From assembly GCA_017615325.1 (NCBI GenBank), contig JAGAAI010000093.1:62001-126000 (forward strand): 64,000 nucleotides of DNA. The letters are read 5' to 3'. The notes beneath the pieces were generated by a model, which saw nothing but the letters and a program-made list of their open reading frames with translations, did no database searches and was not told where the DNA came from. Below are positions 43,016-52,600 of the stretch, piece by piece. Origin of the DNA: Clostridiales bacterium (GTDB taxonomy: Bacteria; Bacillota; Clostridia; Saccharofermentanales; Saccharofermentanaceae). Position 1 is the first letter of the stretch. The number at the start of each line of letters is the position of its first letter. The translations under genes and the position numbers were made by a program.

Positions 43016-43069
43016 ATGTTGAATATACCATCTTTTCGCGAAAATACAACGACCCCCAAAAAAGGCTTA

Positions 43070-44074
43070 TTAAGATTCGGGGGCACTATCCTCTTTCTTC
43101 TCGAGTCTTGCCTTCTTCTTTTCTTCGATGCGTTCGAGAGCCTCAGCCTTCTTCCTGGCTTCCTCCAGGGCATCTTCCGTGGTTTCCGGAGCCTGGGAAC
43201 CCTGCTTCGGGCGCTTCACGGGGCCCTTCTTGGGAGCTGCAAAACCCTTGACAGGTGCGGTCGCCGCCTCATTGGCAGCCTCAAGTCCGGTCTTGGCGAT
43301 CTTGGGCGTGACTTCGGATACTTCTGCGGGGCGCTCGACTTCTGCGTTTGCAACCTCAGAACCTACAACAGGTCTTACGATAGCGCCGTAAGGGGAATTG
43401 ATATCGGGAACGCCGTCACCGTCTTCATCGAAGGGAACATGTTCTTCAGCTGCCTGTTCTTCATCCTGAGTATATGAGACCTTGGATGCTGTGGGTCGCT
43501 TTAAAGCCGTGGGCTTGACCTTCTTCGGGGGCTCGTACTTGGCTGCAAGCTCCTCCTCGTCGCTGTCAAGATCCTTCTTCTGGGCAGCCCTTGCCGAAGG
43601 AGTATTGGAATAAACAGGCCTTATGGGCGCAGTATTTGACTTCTGGAGATAGCCGTTGATGACTTCAGGCGGAACATTCTCGTCTTCTTCCTTCTTCTTG
43701 GCGCTCATGCCGAGATTGCTTCCGAGAACGACGGCGGCAGACTTCTGCTCGTCTTCTTCCTGAACATTGATGCCCGTGTCGACAGGCTCGTTATCTTTAT
43801 CATCTATATCTTCACCGTCGTGCTTACGGGCAGCTTCCTCGATGTCCTTCTTCTTGAGTTCCCGCCTCTTCCAGGCCATCGTCCTGCGCTCGGTATTCTC
43901 GGAACGGCGCTTGGATATGGTGACGGATACAACAAAGGCGATAACAAGGATGGCAACTGCTAAAGCCATAAAGAACAGGGCCGATGCGACCTCCGACAGG
44001 CCGAATACCCTCGGAAACTTAAGCCATTCCGGCCATGTGAGTTCCAACAACAGACAGTAATCCTTAACGTTCAT
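43070..44074 (-). CDS. Membrane-anchored disordered charged protein (334 aa)
   Basis: One membrane segment (~27-52, ALFFMALAVAILVIAFVVSV) is followed by an extremely charged tail of about 280 residues rich in Glu, Lys, Ala and Pro with no recognisable domain. It ends in a helical EEARKKAEALERIEEKKKAR stretch. By the positive residues after the segment the tail is in the cytoplasm. It may be a scaffold; no function is claimed. It starts 24 bp after the dCMP deaminase stop and is likely co-transcribed with it. Confidence 0.7.
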   Translation of the reverse strand: MNVKDYCLLLELTWPEWLKFPRVFGLSEVASALFFMALAVAILVIAFVVSVTISKRRSENTERRTMAWKRRELKKKDIEEAARKHDGEDIDDKDNEPVDTGINVQEEDEQKSAAVVLGSNLGMSAKKKEEDENVPPEVINGYLQKSNTAPIRPVYSNTPSARAAQKKDLDSDEEELAAKYEPPKKVKPTALKRPTASKVSYTQDEEQAAEEHVPFDEDGDGVPDINSPYGAIVRPVVGSEVANAEVERPAEVSEVTPKIAKTGLEAANEAATAPVKGFAAPKKGPVKRPKQGSQAPETTEDALEEARKKAEALERIEEKKKARLEKKEDSAPES

Positions 44075-44098
44075 AGATAATAACTCCTAAACCTGAGA

Positions 44099-44578
44099 TC
44101 AGACTTCAAGCTCCAACTTACGGCCGGTAGCTTCGTACTGTTTGAACTCGACTCCGGCGGAAGTCAGCATCTGCCTGGCAGCTTCAGCAGTATCCGTGTC
44201 ATGATACTTATCTGACTGATATATGATCTTGCCAACGCCCTTCTGGATAAGAGCCTTGGTGCATTCGTTGCAGGGGAAAAGGGTGACATAGCAGGTCGAA
44301 CCCTTGATATTGGGGGCCTTGCAGTTCAGGATCGCATTCATTTCCGCATGGCATACGAAAGCGTACTTGCTGTCTAAGACTCCGCCATCCCTCTCCCAGG
44401 GAAATTCGTCGTCAGAGCAGCCTATCGGCATGCCGTTATAACCTACGGACAGGATCTGTTTGTCGTCATCTACGATACAAGCGCCGACCTGTGTGTTGGG
44501 ATCCTTGGATCTCATTGCGGCAAGATGGGCGACACCCATAAAGTATTCATCCCAGCTTATGTAATCTTCTCTTTTCAT
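44099..44578 (-). CDS. comEB: dCMP deaminase (ComEB family)
   Basis: A 159-aa zinc deaminase that converts dCMP to dUMP, feeding thymidylate synthesis. The zinc site is HAEMNAI together with PCNEC, and DPNTQVGACIV is the typical N-terminal strand. The ATG at 44578 follows GGGAG; a longer reading from 44599 is less likely. A palindrome overlapping the promoter lies 26 bp upstream. ComEB is a family name only; the genes for DNA uptake are not here. Confidence 0.9.
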   Translation of the reverse strand: MKREDYISWDEYFMGVAHLAAMRSKDPNTQVGACIVDDDKQILSVGYNGMPIGCSDDEFPWERDGGVLDSKYAFVCHAEMNAILNCKAPNIKGSTCYVTLFPCNECTKALIQKGVGKIIYQSDKYHDTDTAEAARQMLTSAGVEFKQYEATGRKLELEV

Positions 44579-44603
44579 TTGTGTAACTCCCGATAGCAAA
44601 TGC

Positions 44604-44639
44604 TTCTAATATTTTATATTAGAAAGTGCCTCTCGGCAA
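44604..44639 (-). promoter_or_regulatory. comEB promoter overlapped by a 21-bp palindrome
   Basis: TTGCCG (44639-44634) and TAAAAT (44616-44611) are spaced by 17 bp. The perfect inverted repeat TTCTAATAT-TTT-ATATTAGAA at 44604-44624 covers the -10 box, an arrangement expected for a repressor site. Confidence 0.55.
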
Positions 44640-44651
44640 TAACGGGCTTCT

Positions 44652-45884
44652 TCAAAAAAGAAGGGAATCTAAGATCAGCTTTGCTTCGGCTATACAGATC
44701 GTGAGGTTATATCCGCCGCTTATGCCGTCACGATCCAGGGCTTCCCCTGCAAGGTATAAGCCCTTGGCGATCTTAGACTCCAGGGTCTTCCTGTTGACTT
44801 CCCCTGTATCGACTCCGCCAGCTGTAACATAAGCTGTCTTTATATCCGGATCTGACCTTACCTGAACCGTCATCTCTTTTACCGCCTTAAGGGCTGATCT
44901 TCTTATCTCTTTCGTGGTCTTTGCGCAGGTGATGTCAGGGTCTGCACCTGATGTCATGACGGCATTCTCCGCAACTGCGCCTGCAACAAACATCCCCAAA
45001 ACGTTGGAAAGTTTCTTTTGGGGAGCCCCCCCGATCCTGTCCGTCAGGATCTTATCGGTCAGGTCAGGTGCCATATCGATCTTTATGACCGAGTCTTTCT
45101 TAACATCCCTTGACAGTTCCATGATGGCAGGGCCCGACAGACCTTCGTGGGTGAAGAGCACGTCACCTTCCGTTTCCCTTATGGTCTTGTCTCCCTGAAC
45201 TATCCTTGCCCTGCATCCCTTGACCGTAAGTCCTGCCGGGACTTTGATCTTATCTCTTCCGGATATCTTTATAGCCGCCAGTGCAGCTCTTGCAGGAATG
45301 ACGGCGTGCCCAAGGCTCTCAGCGATCCTGTAGGAATCACCTGCAGATCCGGTCTGGGGATATGAACTGCCCCCTGCCGCAAGGATCAGGTTTTTGGATC
45401 TTATCACGTCTCCTGATCGGGACCTTACTTCCCAGATCCCTTCACTGTTGCGTATTACCTTATCCGCCTCGAAAAGTGTCTTTATATTCTCCCGGCCGAT
45501 ATAACTTATCAGGGAATCCACGACATCCCGGGCCTTGCCTGATGCCGGGAAGATACGGTTATTCTCTTCTTCGGCGAGCTTTAATCCCAACTCGTTTTCG
45601 ATGAAAGAATATGCTTCGGAAGGCGGGAAATGCGACAGGGCGGGATAAAGAAAGTTTCCCTTGTCGTGGTAACAGTTCTTAAGTTCTACGGCGGATTTCA
45701 GGTTAAGGATATTGCATCTTCCGCCGCCGGTCAGAAGAAGCTTTTTGCCCGGGGAATCTGTCTTCTCGAGCACTAAGAAACTGAGTCCTCTCTTCTTGGC
45801 AAAAGAGGCGGCAAACAGCCCGGCTGCGCCGCCTCCTATAATGCCAAGGTCAAAGATGTCTTTTATGCGTTCTTCGTCTCGCAT
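44652..45884 (-). CDS. BaiN/HI0933-type FAD-dependent oxidoreductase
   Basis: A 410-aa flavoprotein. The FAD-binding GIIGGGAAGLFAA is near residue 14, GKKLLLTGGGRCNI near 46, and LAAGGSSYPQTGSAGD and TAYVTAGGVDTGEVN follow. The C-terminal GLYLAGEALDRDGISGGYNL closes the FAD site. The family is annotated as NAD(P)/FAD-dependent; few members have known substrates (BaiN acts on bile acids). Its start lies inside the end of ddl, overlapping by 22 bp, so it is translated from the same message. Confidence 0.87.
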   Translation of the reverse strand: MRDEERIKDIFDLGIIGGGAAGLFAASFAKKRGLSFLVLEKTDSPGKKLLLTGGGRCNILNLKSAVELKNCYHDKGNFLYPALSHFPPSEAYSFIENELGLKLAEEENNRIFPASGKARDVVDSLISYIGRENIKTLFEADKVIRNSEGIWEVRSRSGDVIRSKNLILAAGGSSYPQTGSAGDSYRIAESLGHAVIPARAALAAIKISGRDKIKVPAGLTVKGCRARIVQGDKTIRETEGDVLFTHEGLSGPAIMELSRDVKKDSVIKIDMAPDLTDKILTDRIGGAPQKKLSNVLGMFVAGAVAENAVMTSGADPDITCAKTTKEIRRSALKAVKEMTVQVRSDPDIKTAYVTAGGVDTGEVNRKTLESKIAKGLYLAGEALDRDGISGGYNLTICIAEAKLILDSLLF

Positions 45885-46909
45885 TGCTTTGCAAGTCTGT
45901 CACAGAGATCCTCGTAGCTTATCCCTGTGTGGGCAGCAGCCTCGGGCAGGAGCGAAGTATCGGTCATGCCGGGGAGGTTGTTGGCTTCTATGAACCATAT
46001 CTTGTCGTTTGCTTCATCGACGATCATGTCGACTCTGCCGTACTGCTCCATCCTCAGAAGGTGGAAGATCCTCTCGGCGAGCTCATTGACCCTCTTAGTC
46101 ATCTCGTCGCCCAGTTCGGCAGGACAGATGTGTGTCGTAAAACCTGCCTGATACTTGTTCTTATAGTCGTAGAATCCTTCGTGGGGAATGATCTCTGTTA
46201 TCGGGAGAGCCTTGTCATCAAGGATGCTGACAGTGATCTCACGGCCCGTTATGTACTCTTCCACCAGGATCCTCTGATGGTATCTGTCGGCATATTCCAG
46301 GGCAGCAGCCACTTCGTCTTCCGTCTTTACGACTGATACGCCGCAGGAAGAACCGCACCCTATTGGCTTTATAACGCAGGGTATGCCGATCTCATTCTTT
46401 ATGCGCTCCAAGCTGACGTTCTTGGCATCGTCCGTAAACCATCTGGCCGTATCAAGACCTGCGCCCGCCACGATCGACTTGGAGAAATCCTTATCCATCG
46501 CAATGGCGCAGCCAAGGTAACCGCTGCCTGTATATTTGATATCGAAAGCATCCAGCAATGCCTGAACCTGACCGTTCTCACCGTGAGATCCGTGAAGGCC
46601 TAAGAAAACAGAATCGGCCGCCTGGCAGAGTTCTATTACCCTGGGGCCTACCCATGCCCTTCTGCCGCCGTGTTCAGCCACGACAGCCTCAAGATCCGGC
46701 TCGGATTCCGGGATCTCGTATTCGTAGGGCTGGACCGTACCCCTCCTGAAATAGGATTGAATGGGTGCATCGTCTTCTATCCCGTCGTAAAGGTCTACGA
46801 GTGCAACTTCGTGCCCCTTTCTGAGAAGGGCATTGGCAATGAGTCTTGCTGATTTCTTGGATACGTCGCGCTCGGGTGACAGGCCGCCTTCCAGTACCGT
46901 GATCTTCAT
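45863..46909 (-). CDS. ddl: D-alanine--D-alanine ligase
   Basis: Ddl joins two D-alanines for the peptidoglycan stem. The 348-aa ATP-grasp enzyme has GGLSPERDVS at the N-terminus, the HGSHGENGQVQ loop, the KPIGCGSSCGVSVV ATP-binding strand, the metal ligands in FIEANNLPGMT and the final SLLPEAAA. The omega-loop reads YDYKNKYQAG with the Tyr typical of D-Ala-D-Ala rather than D-lactate ligases. A possible -10 box (TATAAT, 46948-46943) lies upstream. The flavoprotein gene overlaps its end. Confidence 0.93.
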   Translation of the reverse strand: MKITVLEGGLSPERDVSKKSARLIANALLRKGHEVALVDLYDGIEDDAPIQSYFRRGTVQPYEYEIPESEPDLEAVVAEHGGRRAWVGPRVIELCQAADSVFLGLHGSHGENGQVQALLDAFDIKYTGSGYLGCAIAMDKDFSKSIVAGAGLDTARWFTDDAKNVSLERIKNEIGIPCVIKPIGCGSSCGVSVVKTEDEVAAALEYADRYHQRILVEEYITGREITVSILDDKALPITEIIPHEGFYDYKNKYQAGFTTHICPAELGDEMTKRVNELAERIFHLLRMEQYGRVDMIVDEANDKIWFIEANNLPGMTDTSLLPEAAAHTGISYEDLCDRLAKQCETKNA

Positions 46910-46976
46910 GATGTTACAAGTCCTTTCCTTGTCTTTCGGTTAATTATACCCCTAGTGCCGCCATCTTACGATTTTG

Positions 46977-46990
46977 TTACAAACTTGTAA
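46977..46990. repeat. Inverted repeat TTACAA-AC-TTGTAA between ddl and the 849-aa gene
   Basis: Perfect 6-bp arms in the divergent promoter region, about 30 bp upstream of the possible ddl -10 box and 40 bp upstream of the -10 of the plus-strand gene. Candidate regulator site for one or both genes. Confidence 0.4.
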
Positions 46991-47030
46991 TCTGGCAAAC
47001 CTAAATGCTTTTTTTGATAAGGGCAATTAT

Positions 47031-47039
47031 TGTTATACT
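47031..47039 (+). promoter_or_regulatory. Extended -10 promoter of the 849-aa gene
   Basis: TGT followed by TATACT gives an extended -10 box (TGnTATAnT), which can work without a good -35. The start codon is 36 bp downstream. Confidence 0.5.
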
Positions 47040-47075
47040 TATGTTGCCTGATTATATTAACAGAGGGATTTTAAC

Positions 47076-49625
47076 ATGATAGCAGTAATGTATCTCGTTC
47101 TTTGTGTGGCATTTGGCCTGTCTTTATTGCAGTTCCTCCTGCCTAACACGAGAAGACTCATAGTGGCCTGCGCCGCTTCCAAAAAGACGGCAACCTGTGT
47201 CCCGTCAGCCATGTTCACCGTACCTGCCGGGATCACGATCGGCATTATCGTCGTGACCTTCGTTCACTACTATGTGGCCATGGCTCTGGTATACTTTATC
47301 AACAATCCCACACTTTGCAAGAACATATCGATCCTGGTAGTCTTCGCAGTATTCCTCTGGCTGATCCTGACTAACCTCATAATCGTATCCAAACGCCAAA
47401 AGCGCGATGATCCCATGGCTTCTGCCCTCCCCCAGTATAAGAGGACTGTAGCGGGCGTCATCTTCTATACTCTCTCGATAGTCCTTTGCACGGTAGCCGC
47501 CACCTTCCTCATGTTCTACACATACAGGATCGACGACAATCTCCTGATGGCGGGTTACTCAACATATTCAGACCTGTCGCCCCATACGGCGATGGTGTCC
47601 TCCTTCGGCATGGGATTCAATGTCCCCACCCAGTACATGCACTTCTCAGGCAACGGCATCCAGTACCACTTCTTCTTCTACTTCCTCTGCGGAATGCTCG
47701 AATACATGGGGATGCCACTGGACTATGCGATCAACATTCCCAGCATAATCACCATGTGCTGCGCACTCGTCCTCTTGGGACTTTTGTCCATACTCATAAG
47801 CGGAAGACGCATAGCATTCCTGATAGCTCCCATCCTGGTATTCTTCAGGAGTTCCTTCAACGTATTCGTTCACATCAACGAACTGACCGGTTCAGGATTC
47901 ACGTTTAACGAAGCGATAAACGAGATCAGCCAGTCTGCTTCCTGGTACAAGGTAACCCCCTACGACGACTGGGGCATCTGGGCGATCAACGTATATCCCA
48001 ACCAGCGCCACCTGATGCTCGGCGTCTCAGTGATACTGATTCTGATAATCCTCTTCCTGCCTCACTTAAGGAGAATGGGTACGAGTGTGCTCCGTCATGA
48101 GACGGTCAACGACGGACTCGTATATTTCTTCTTCTCCCGCAACGCTTGGCTTCCCAGGAAGAAAGATCCCTTGAATGCGATCGGCATCGCCATAGCGGCA
48201 TGCCTTGTGGTCATAGTGATGCCTTACTTCCACGGCTCAGCGCTTATAGCAGCTCTCCTTGTCCTCTTCGGCATGGCGGTCTTCTCGGAAGCAAGGCTCC
48301 TATACCTTGCCGTTGCGGTATCAGCTGTCGTATCGTCCTTCATCCAGACCAAGATCTTCTCGGGCGGTGCAGGCAACGTTATCCAGCTGCAGAGGATCAA
48401 GGGATTCGTCATCCCCGATGAGACATTCCTTGATACGTTCAAGTACATCATCATGGTAACAGGCCTGACCCTCGTCATCGCCTTCATCTGCGTCCTTACG
48501 ATCTTCATCAAGGACCTTATCAAGAGAAAGCCCGTCTACAGGTTCTTCCTCCTGATCGCCATGATGATCCCCTTCATCTTCGCATTCAATTTCCAGGTCT
48601 CCCTCGAGATGCTGGCAAACCATAAGTTCATCCAGATAAGCCTTATCCTGGTAGATGCATTCGTCGCATGCGCCCTTGCAAACATGTTCTATCTGCCCTT
48701 CAAGCTCAAAGGCGCTGCCGTCGAATCAGAAGCAACTCTGGCTCCCGTTGAGGCTCCCGAAGCGGATGCTGATACAAAGAAGGAAGAGGAAGAAACAACT
48801 GAAGATGCTGACAGCGAAGATAAGCCCGCTGAAGAAACTGAGGCAGAAAAGACTTCAGAAGAAGAAAAGCCCGCTGAGATCCTTTTCGGTGACGAAGAAA
48901 CATCCGCCAAGGAATCAGAAGACGAGACCAAAGCTCTCGCTGAATCTGCTGCTCCTGCTGCCGAGATAAGCTTCCCGGGCAAAGAAGAAAAAGTTCCCGA
49001 AGAAGCCAAGGCTGAAGAAGCAGGCGAAGCAACAGAAGACAGCGAACCGGCAAAGGATGCCCCCGTTCACGAAGCGATCGAAGATCCCAAAGACAAGGGC
49101 TTATCGCTCCCCGTCTTTATCGTGCTTCAGATCATAACCGCTGCTCTGGCACTGGCTCTCCTGGTACCTCTCACGGCAACCGGTATATCGGAGTGGTGCA
49201 CCTACTACAACCTCAACAAGGGGTATGTAACAGTAGACATGAACTCACCCATGGCTGAATGGATCCGCAAGAACACCGACGAGCACGATGCCTTCCTCAC
49301 ACCCTGCTGGGCGCTTAACAGATTCTCCCTGTCAGGAAGAGCCATGTACTACGGCTGGCCCTACTACGCATGGTCCGCAGGACACGACACAGATACGCGA
49401 AATGTTATCTACGGCTGGCTGGCATCAGGTTGTGACGGCGATGTCGATGCATTCGTAAACTACTGCAAGGAACGCAACATCCGCTACGTTATCGACGATC
49501 CCGACTTCTACGGTCAGGAACTGGTGGACGGCAGAACATACAACCACGATTTCTTCGCCGAGAACTTTACGACCGCCGCCTACTTCGCGGACGACAATAA
49601 CACCACGATCTACAGGATCTACTAA
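47076..49625 (+). CDS. GT-C-like multi-pass membrane protein with acidic insert (849 aa)
   Basis: The first ~555 residues hold twelve or more membrane segments, with long outside loops such as YSTYSDLSPHTAMVSSFG and HFSGNGIQYHFFFYFLCG. This layout resembles GT-C glycosyltransferases that use lipid-linked sugars, but no known family motif is certain. Residues ~560-695 are an acidic, low-complexity stretch (Glu, Ala, Asp, Lys) inserted before the last membrane segment (~700-722). A globular C-terminal domain (~730-849) resembles the outside domain of such enzymes (SPMAEWIRKNTDEHDAFLT, NIRYVIDD). It may add sugars to surface polymers. Single gene with its own terminator. Confidence 0.7.
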   Translation: MIAVMYLVLCVAFGLSLLQFLLPNTRRLIVACAASKKTATCVPSAMFTVPAGITIGIIVVTFVHYYVAMALVYFINNPTLCKNISILVVFAVFLWLILTNLIIVSKRQKRDDPMASALPQYKRTVAGVIFYTLSIVLCTVAATFLMFYTYRIDDNLLMAGYSTYSDLSPHTAMVSSFGMGFNVPTQYMHFSGNGIQYHFFFYFLCGMLEYMGMPLDYAINIPSIITMCCALVLLGLLSILISGRRIAFLIAPILVFFRSSFNVFVHINELTGSGFTFNEAINEISQSASWYKVTPYDDWGIWAINVYPNQRHLMLGVSVILILIILFLPHLRRMGTSVLRHETVNDGLVYFFFSRNAWLPRKKDPLNAIGIAIAACLVVIVMPYFHGSALIAALLVLFGMAVFSEARLLYLAVAVSAVVSSFIQTKIFSGGAGNVIQLQRIKGFVIPDETFLDTFKYIIMVTGLTLVIAFICVLTIFIKDLIKRKPVYRFFLLIAMMIPFIFAFNFQVSLEMLANHKFIQISLILVDAFVACALANMFYLPFKLKGAAVESEATLAPVEAPEADADTKKEEEETTEDADSEDKPAEETEAEKTSEEEKPAEILFGDEETSAKESEDETKALAESAAPAAEISFPGKEEKVPEEAKAEEAGEATEDSEPAKDAPVHEAIEDPKDKGLSLPVFIVLQIITAALALALLVPLTATGISEWCTYYNLNKGYVTVDMNSPMAEWIRKNTDEHDAFLTPCWALNRFSLSGRAMYYGWPYYAWSAGHDTDTRNVIYGWLASGCDGDVDAFVNYCKERNIRYVIDDPDFYGQELVDGRTYNHDFFAENFTTAAYFADDNNTTIYRIY

Positions 49626-49644
49626 GATTAAAGACATTTCAAGC

Positions 49645-49672
49645 AAAAGGCTGTCCCGGAGGACAGCCTTTG
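49645..49672. terminator. Bidirectional terminator between convergent genes
   Basis: AAAGGCTGTCC-CGGA-GGACAGCCTTT, an 11-bp perfect stem, followed by TTTTG on the minus strand and TTTG on the plus strand. It serves both the 849-aa gene and the surface gene. Confidence 0.8.
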
Positions 49673-49689
49673 TCATGCAATTATTCTGA

Positions 49690-52600
49690 TCAGCCTTTCC
49701 CATTTACATACTTGTCGTATTTATGTAAGAAGGTTACCATCTGACGCCTCAGGCACTTGCCCTGGGGCTTGAACGTGCCGTCGCTGTAGCCTGCTACAAT
49801 CTTCATCTCGGATGCCCAGATCGTTGCCTTATAGAAGTAATCGCCTTTCTTTACATCCTTAAACTTGCAGGATGTTGCCTTGGGATCCGGCTTTTTAGCC
49901 ATCCTCCAGAGGAATGTTACTGTCTGTGCTCTGGTGCAGATCCCCTGTGGATCGAACTTCGTTTTGGAGACACCTGTGGTTATCCCCTTCTCGACTGCCC
50001 AGAGAACCGGCTTATAGAAGTAGTCGTCCGTCTTAACATCAGCAAAGTTACAGGTGTTTTTCTTAGGCGCAGGTTCGCCCTGGAGTCTCCAGAGGAAGGT
50101 GACCATCTGAGCTCTGCTGCATTCGTTTGCCGGACGGAACTCCGTCTGATTAGCATAACCCTTTGCCACACCTTTCTCCGTCAGATAGTAAGTCGGAGTG
50201 TACCAGAACTCTGATTTGTCCGTTACATCCTTATAGAGAACTGCCACCTTACAGGTCGCGCTCTTCCCTGCTGCAGATGCCGTGATGGAAACATTGCCTG
50301 CCATCTTGGCAGTTACCTTACCATTGGCATCTACGGTTGCGATCTTGGTGTTGGAAGACTTCCATGTGATCTTCTCTTTGGAATTCTTCAGGCTTGCTTT
50401 CAGCGTAAGAGACCTCGCACATACGATCTCTGCCGTGGTCTTGTTCAGTGTCAATACAGGAGTAGGCGTAGGCGTTGAAGTCGGCGTAGGTGATACATAG
50501 GGTCCGATCACGATCGCTGCCGAATCAGGTGATGCAAGCTTTGTTCCCGATGCCTTGACTCTTACATAGTATTTGCCTGGCGCAAGTCCTGTTATGGTAG
50601 TTGATGTGATTGCCTTGTATGCTGTCTCACCATCCTTGCGGTACTCCATGGCAGTTGTTACTCTCGTAATGGAACCTGTACCGTTCTTGGTGACCGGATC
50701 TGTCTTGCCGAGACCTGTAGGCTTGGAAGCCTGGGTAACCTTGATGACCTGCGCTTCACTGTCCTTGCAATTAAGCGGATCTGCTGTCGGGAGCTTGACC
50801 TGGATACCCTTGGATGTTGTAACACCCGTTAGAGCCATATTATCTCCGGTCACATTATTCCAGGTGGTTCCGCCGTCGAGACTGTAGGTATTTGCAGTAG
50901 TGACATTACCGAGGATTCCGCTGTCCGTTCCGGTCGCGGTGAATGTTGCTTCCGGAGTCTCCTCGGGGAATCTCTTGGAGATGATCTTTACATAAGGCAT
51001 CGTTTCTATCGTGTACTCGTATTCGGAACAATTTGTAAATTCACTTACTTTATTCCCTGCAGGAGCATTTCCTTCGTAGATCTCACTGCCGCTGCCTAAT
51101 ATCTCATAGAAGTTTTTGTGATAACTTCCGAGTCTCAAGGCAGAATTAAATTCAGTTCCCCCTGATGCATATGATTCAAGGCAGCCGTCATTTTTGACGA
51201 TGAGCGTGGTCTTATCGTAGTCATCACATCTGTCAATTTGCACTCCTGATACATGTTTCAGATTTGAATTATTCTTAACGGTCAGATCAGCGTTATCAAT
51301 GACAACACCGTATTCTGCCTCCAATCCATAATTCGAATAGGAATTTTGAGGTGTCCCCGTTATAGAAACATTTACTTTAGCGTTGTCGGAAATGGTTGTT
51401 TCACCGGAAGAGTAAACTACACTATCCGTTCCATATATATTCAGTGTTCCATTCCCCTTGATCTGTCCTGTAGCGCCTTCCAATACTAATCCATATTTTT
51501 TTGCGGAGGCCCCGACACCACCTATGGTATTAATGGTTCCTTCCTGCAGAACGATCGAAAGACTTCCGTAGGACTGCAGGCAGGCATCAGACCAACTCCA
51601 CGGTATATCAGAACAGCCATTGGTTATGTTTGCATTACATAGAGTCAGCTCATAATCGTAAGTATCGGTATCTTCATTCATTCCGATATTTGTAAACCAC
51701 CAGCTGCCGCTCTTGGTGTTGCCGCCGGAAGAGTTGATTGTCTGGCCGTCCGCCGGAAGACTGTAATCTGCATCACCGAAAAGTCCGTTAGGATATGATT
51801 CGTTTTTCTCATATGTCTTATCCGCGATCGAGACATCACCGATACACACATAGAGAAGTTTGGCTCCATGGTAAGAAGTCCCGTAGTATTCGAAAGCAAG
51901 ATCCAAACTGCCGTCCTTAGCGGTAAGATCTGACATCGGAACTTTAATCACATAGCTCATGTGCTCCCAGTCGTATTCCGCTGAAGAATCAGTATAGTCA
52001 AAGTACCATCTGCCATATTCATTCTCATCAGTCGTATGGACCTTATATGTCTTGATCTCATCGCCGCACCTTACGTGTACCGCAGCAAAGTCCTTGCCGT
52101 GATCGAATGTGTTGTCCAGGAACGCCTCAAAGAATACATACAGGTTCTCACCGTCGTCTGCGGTATAGATCGCCATAGGAGCATCGGGATGTCCTGATGC
52201 AGGACTACACATAATCGTATCGAAAAGATATTCTTCAGAAGGGATCACCAATTCGTCACCCATGGAGAATGAACCCTGGTGTGATCCGACCTTATATGTG
52301 TAGAACTGCGACCTCGGATTTATTGCTCCCTGATTGACCTCGGGGAACTTGAATGAATACTGTTCACCCATCAGTTTCTTCGGTGACCTTGCCGAGATAA
52401 CGAGTTCGCCCGATCCGGAAAGTGCGAAGTCCAGGCTGTTTTCGACTTCGATAAGGTCGTTGTCTGTATAAGAAAGTTTGCGCTCGTATCCTGCGGGACA
52501 CTTGCCTGCCAGAGTCAGCTGATCAAGATTCAGTTCGTAGCACTCGCCCTTTACGATTCTTATCGCTTTGACATCACTTGCAATATTAATCTTCTCTTCG

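Noticed and set aside
45863..46909. VanA-like D-Ala-D-Lac ligase (glycopeptide resistance)
   Set aside because: The omega-loop keeps the Tyr of D-Ala-D-Ala ligases, and there are no vanH or vanX genes nearby.
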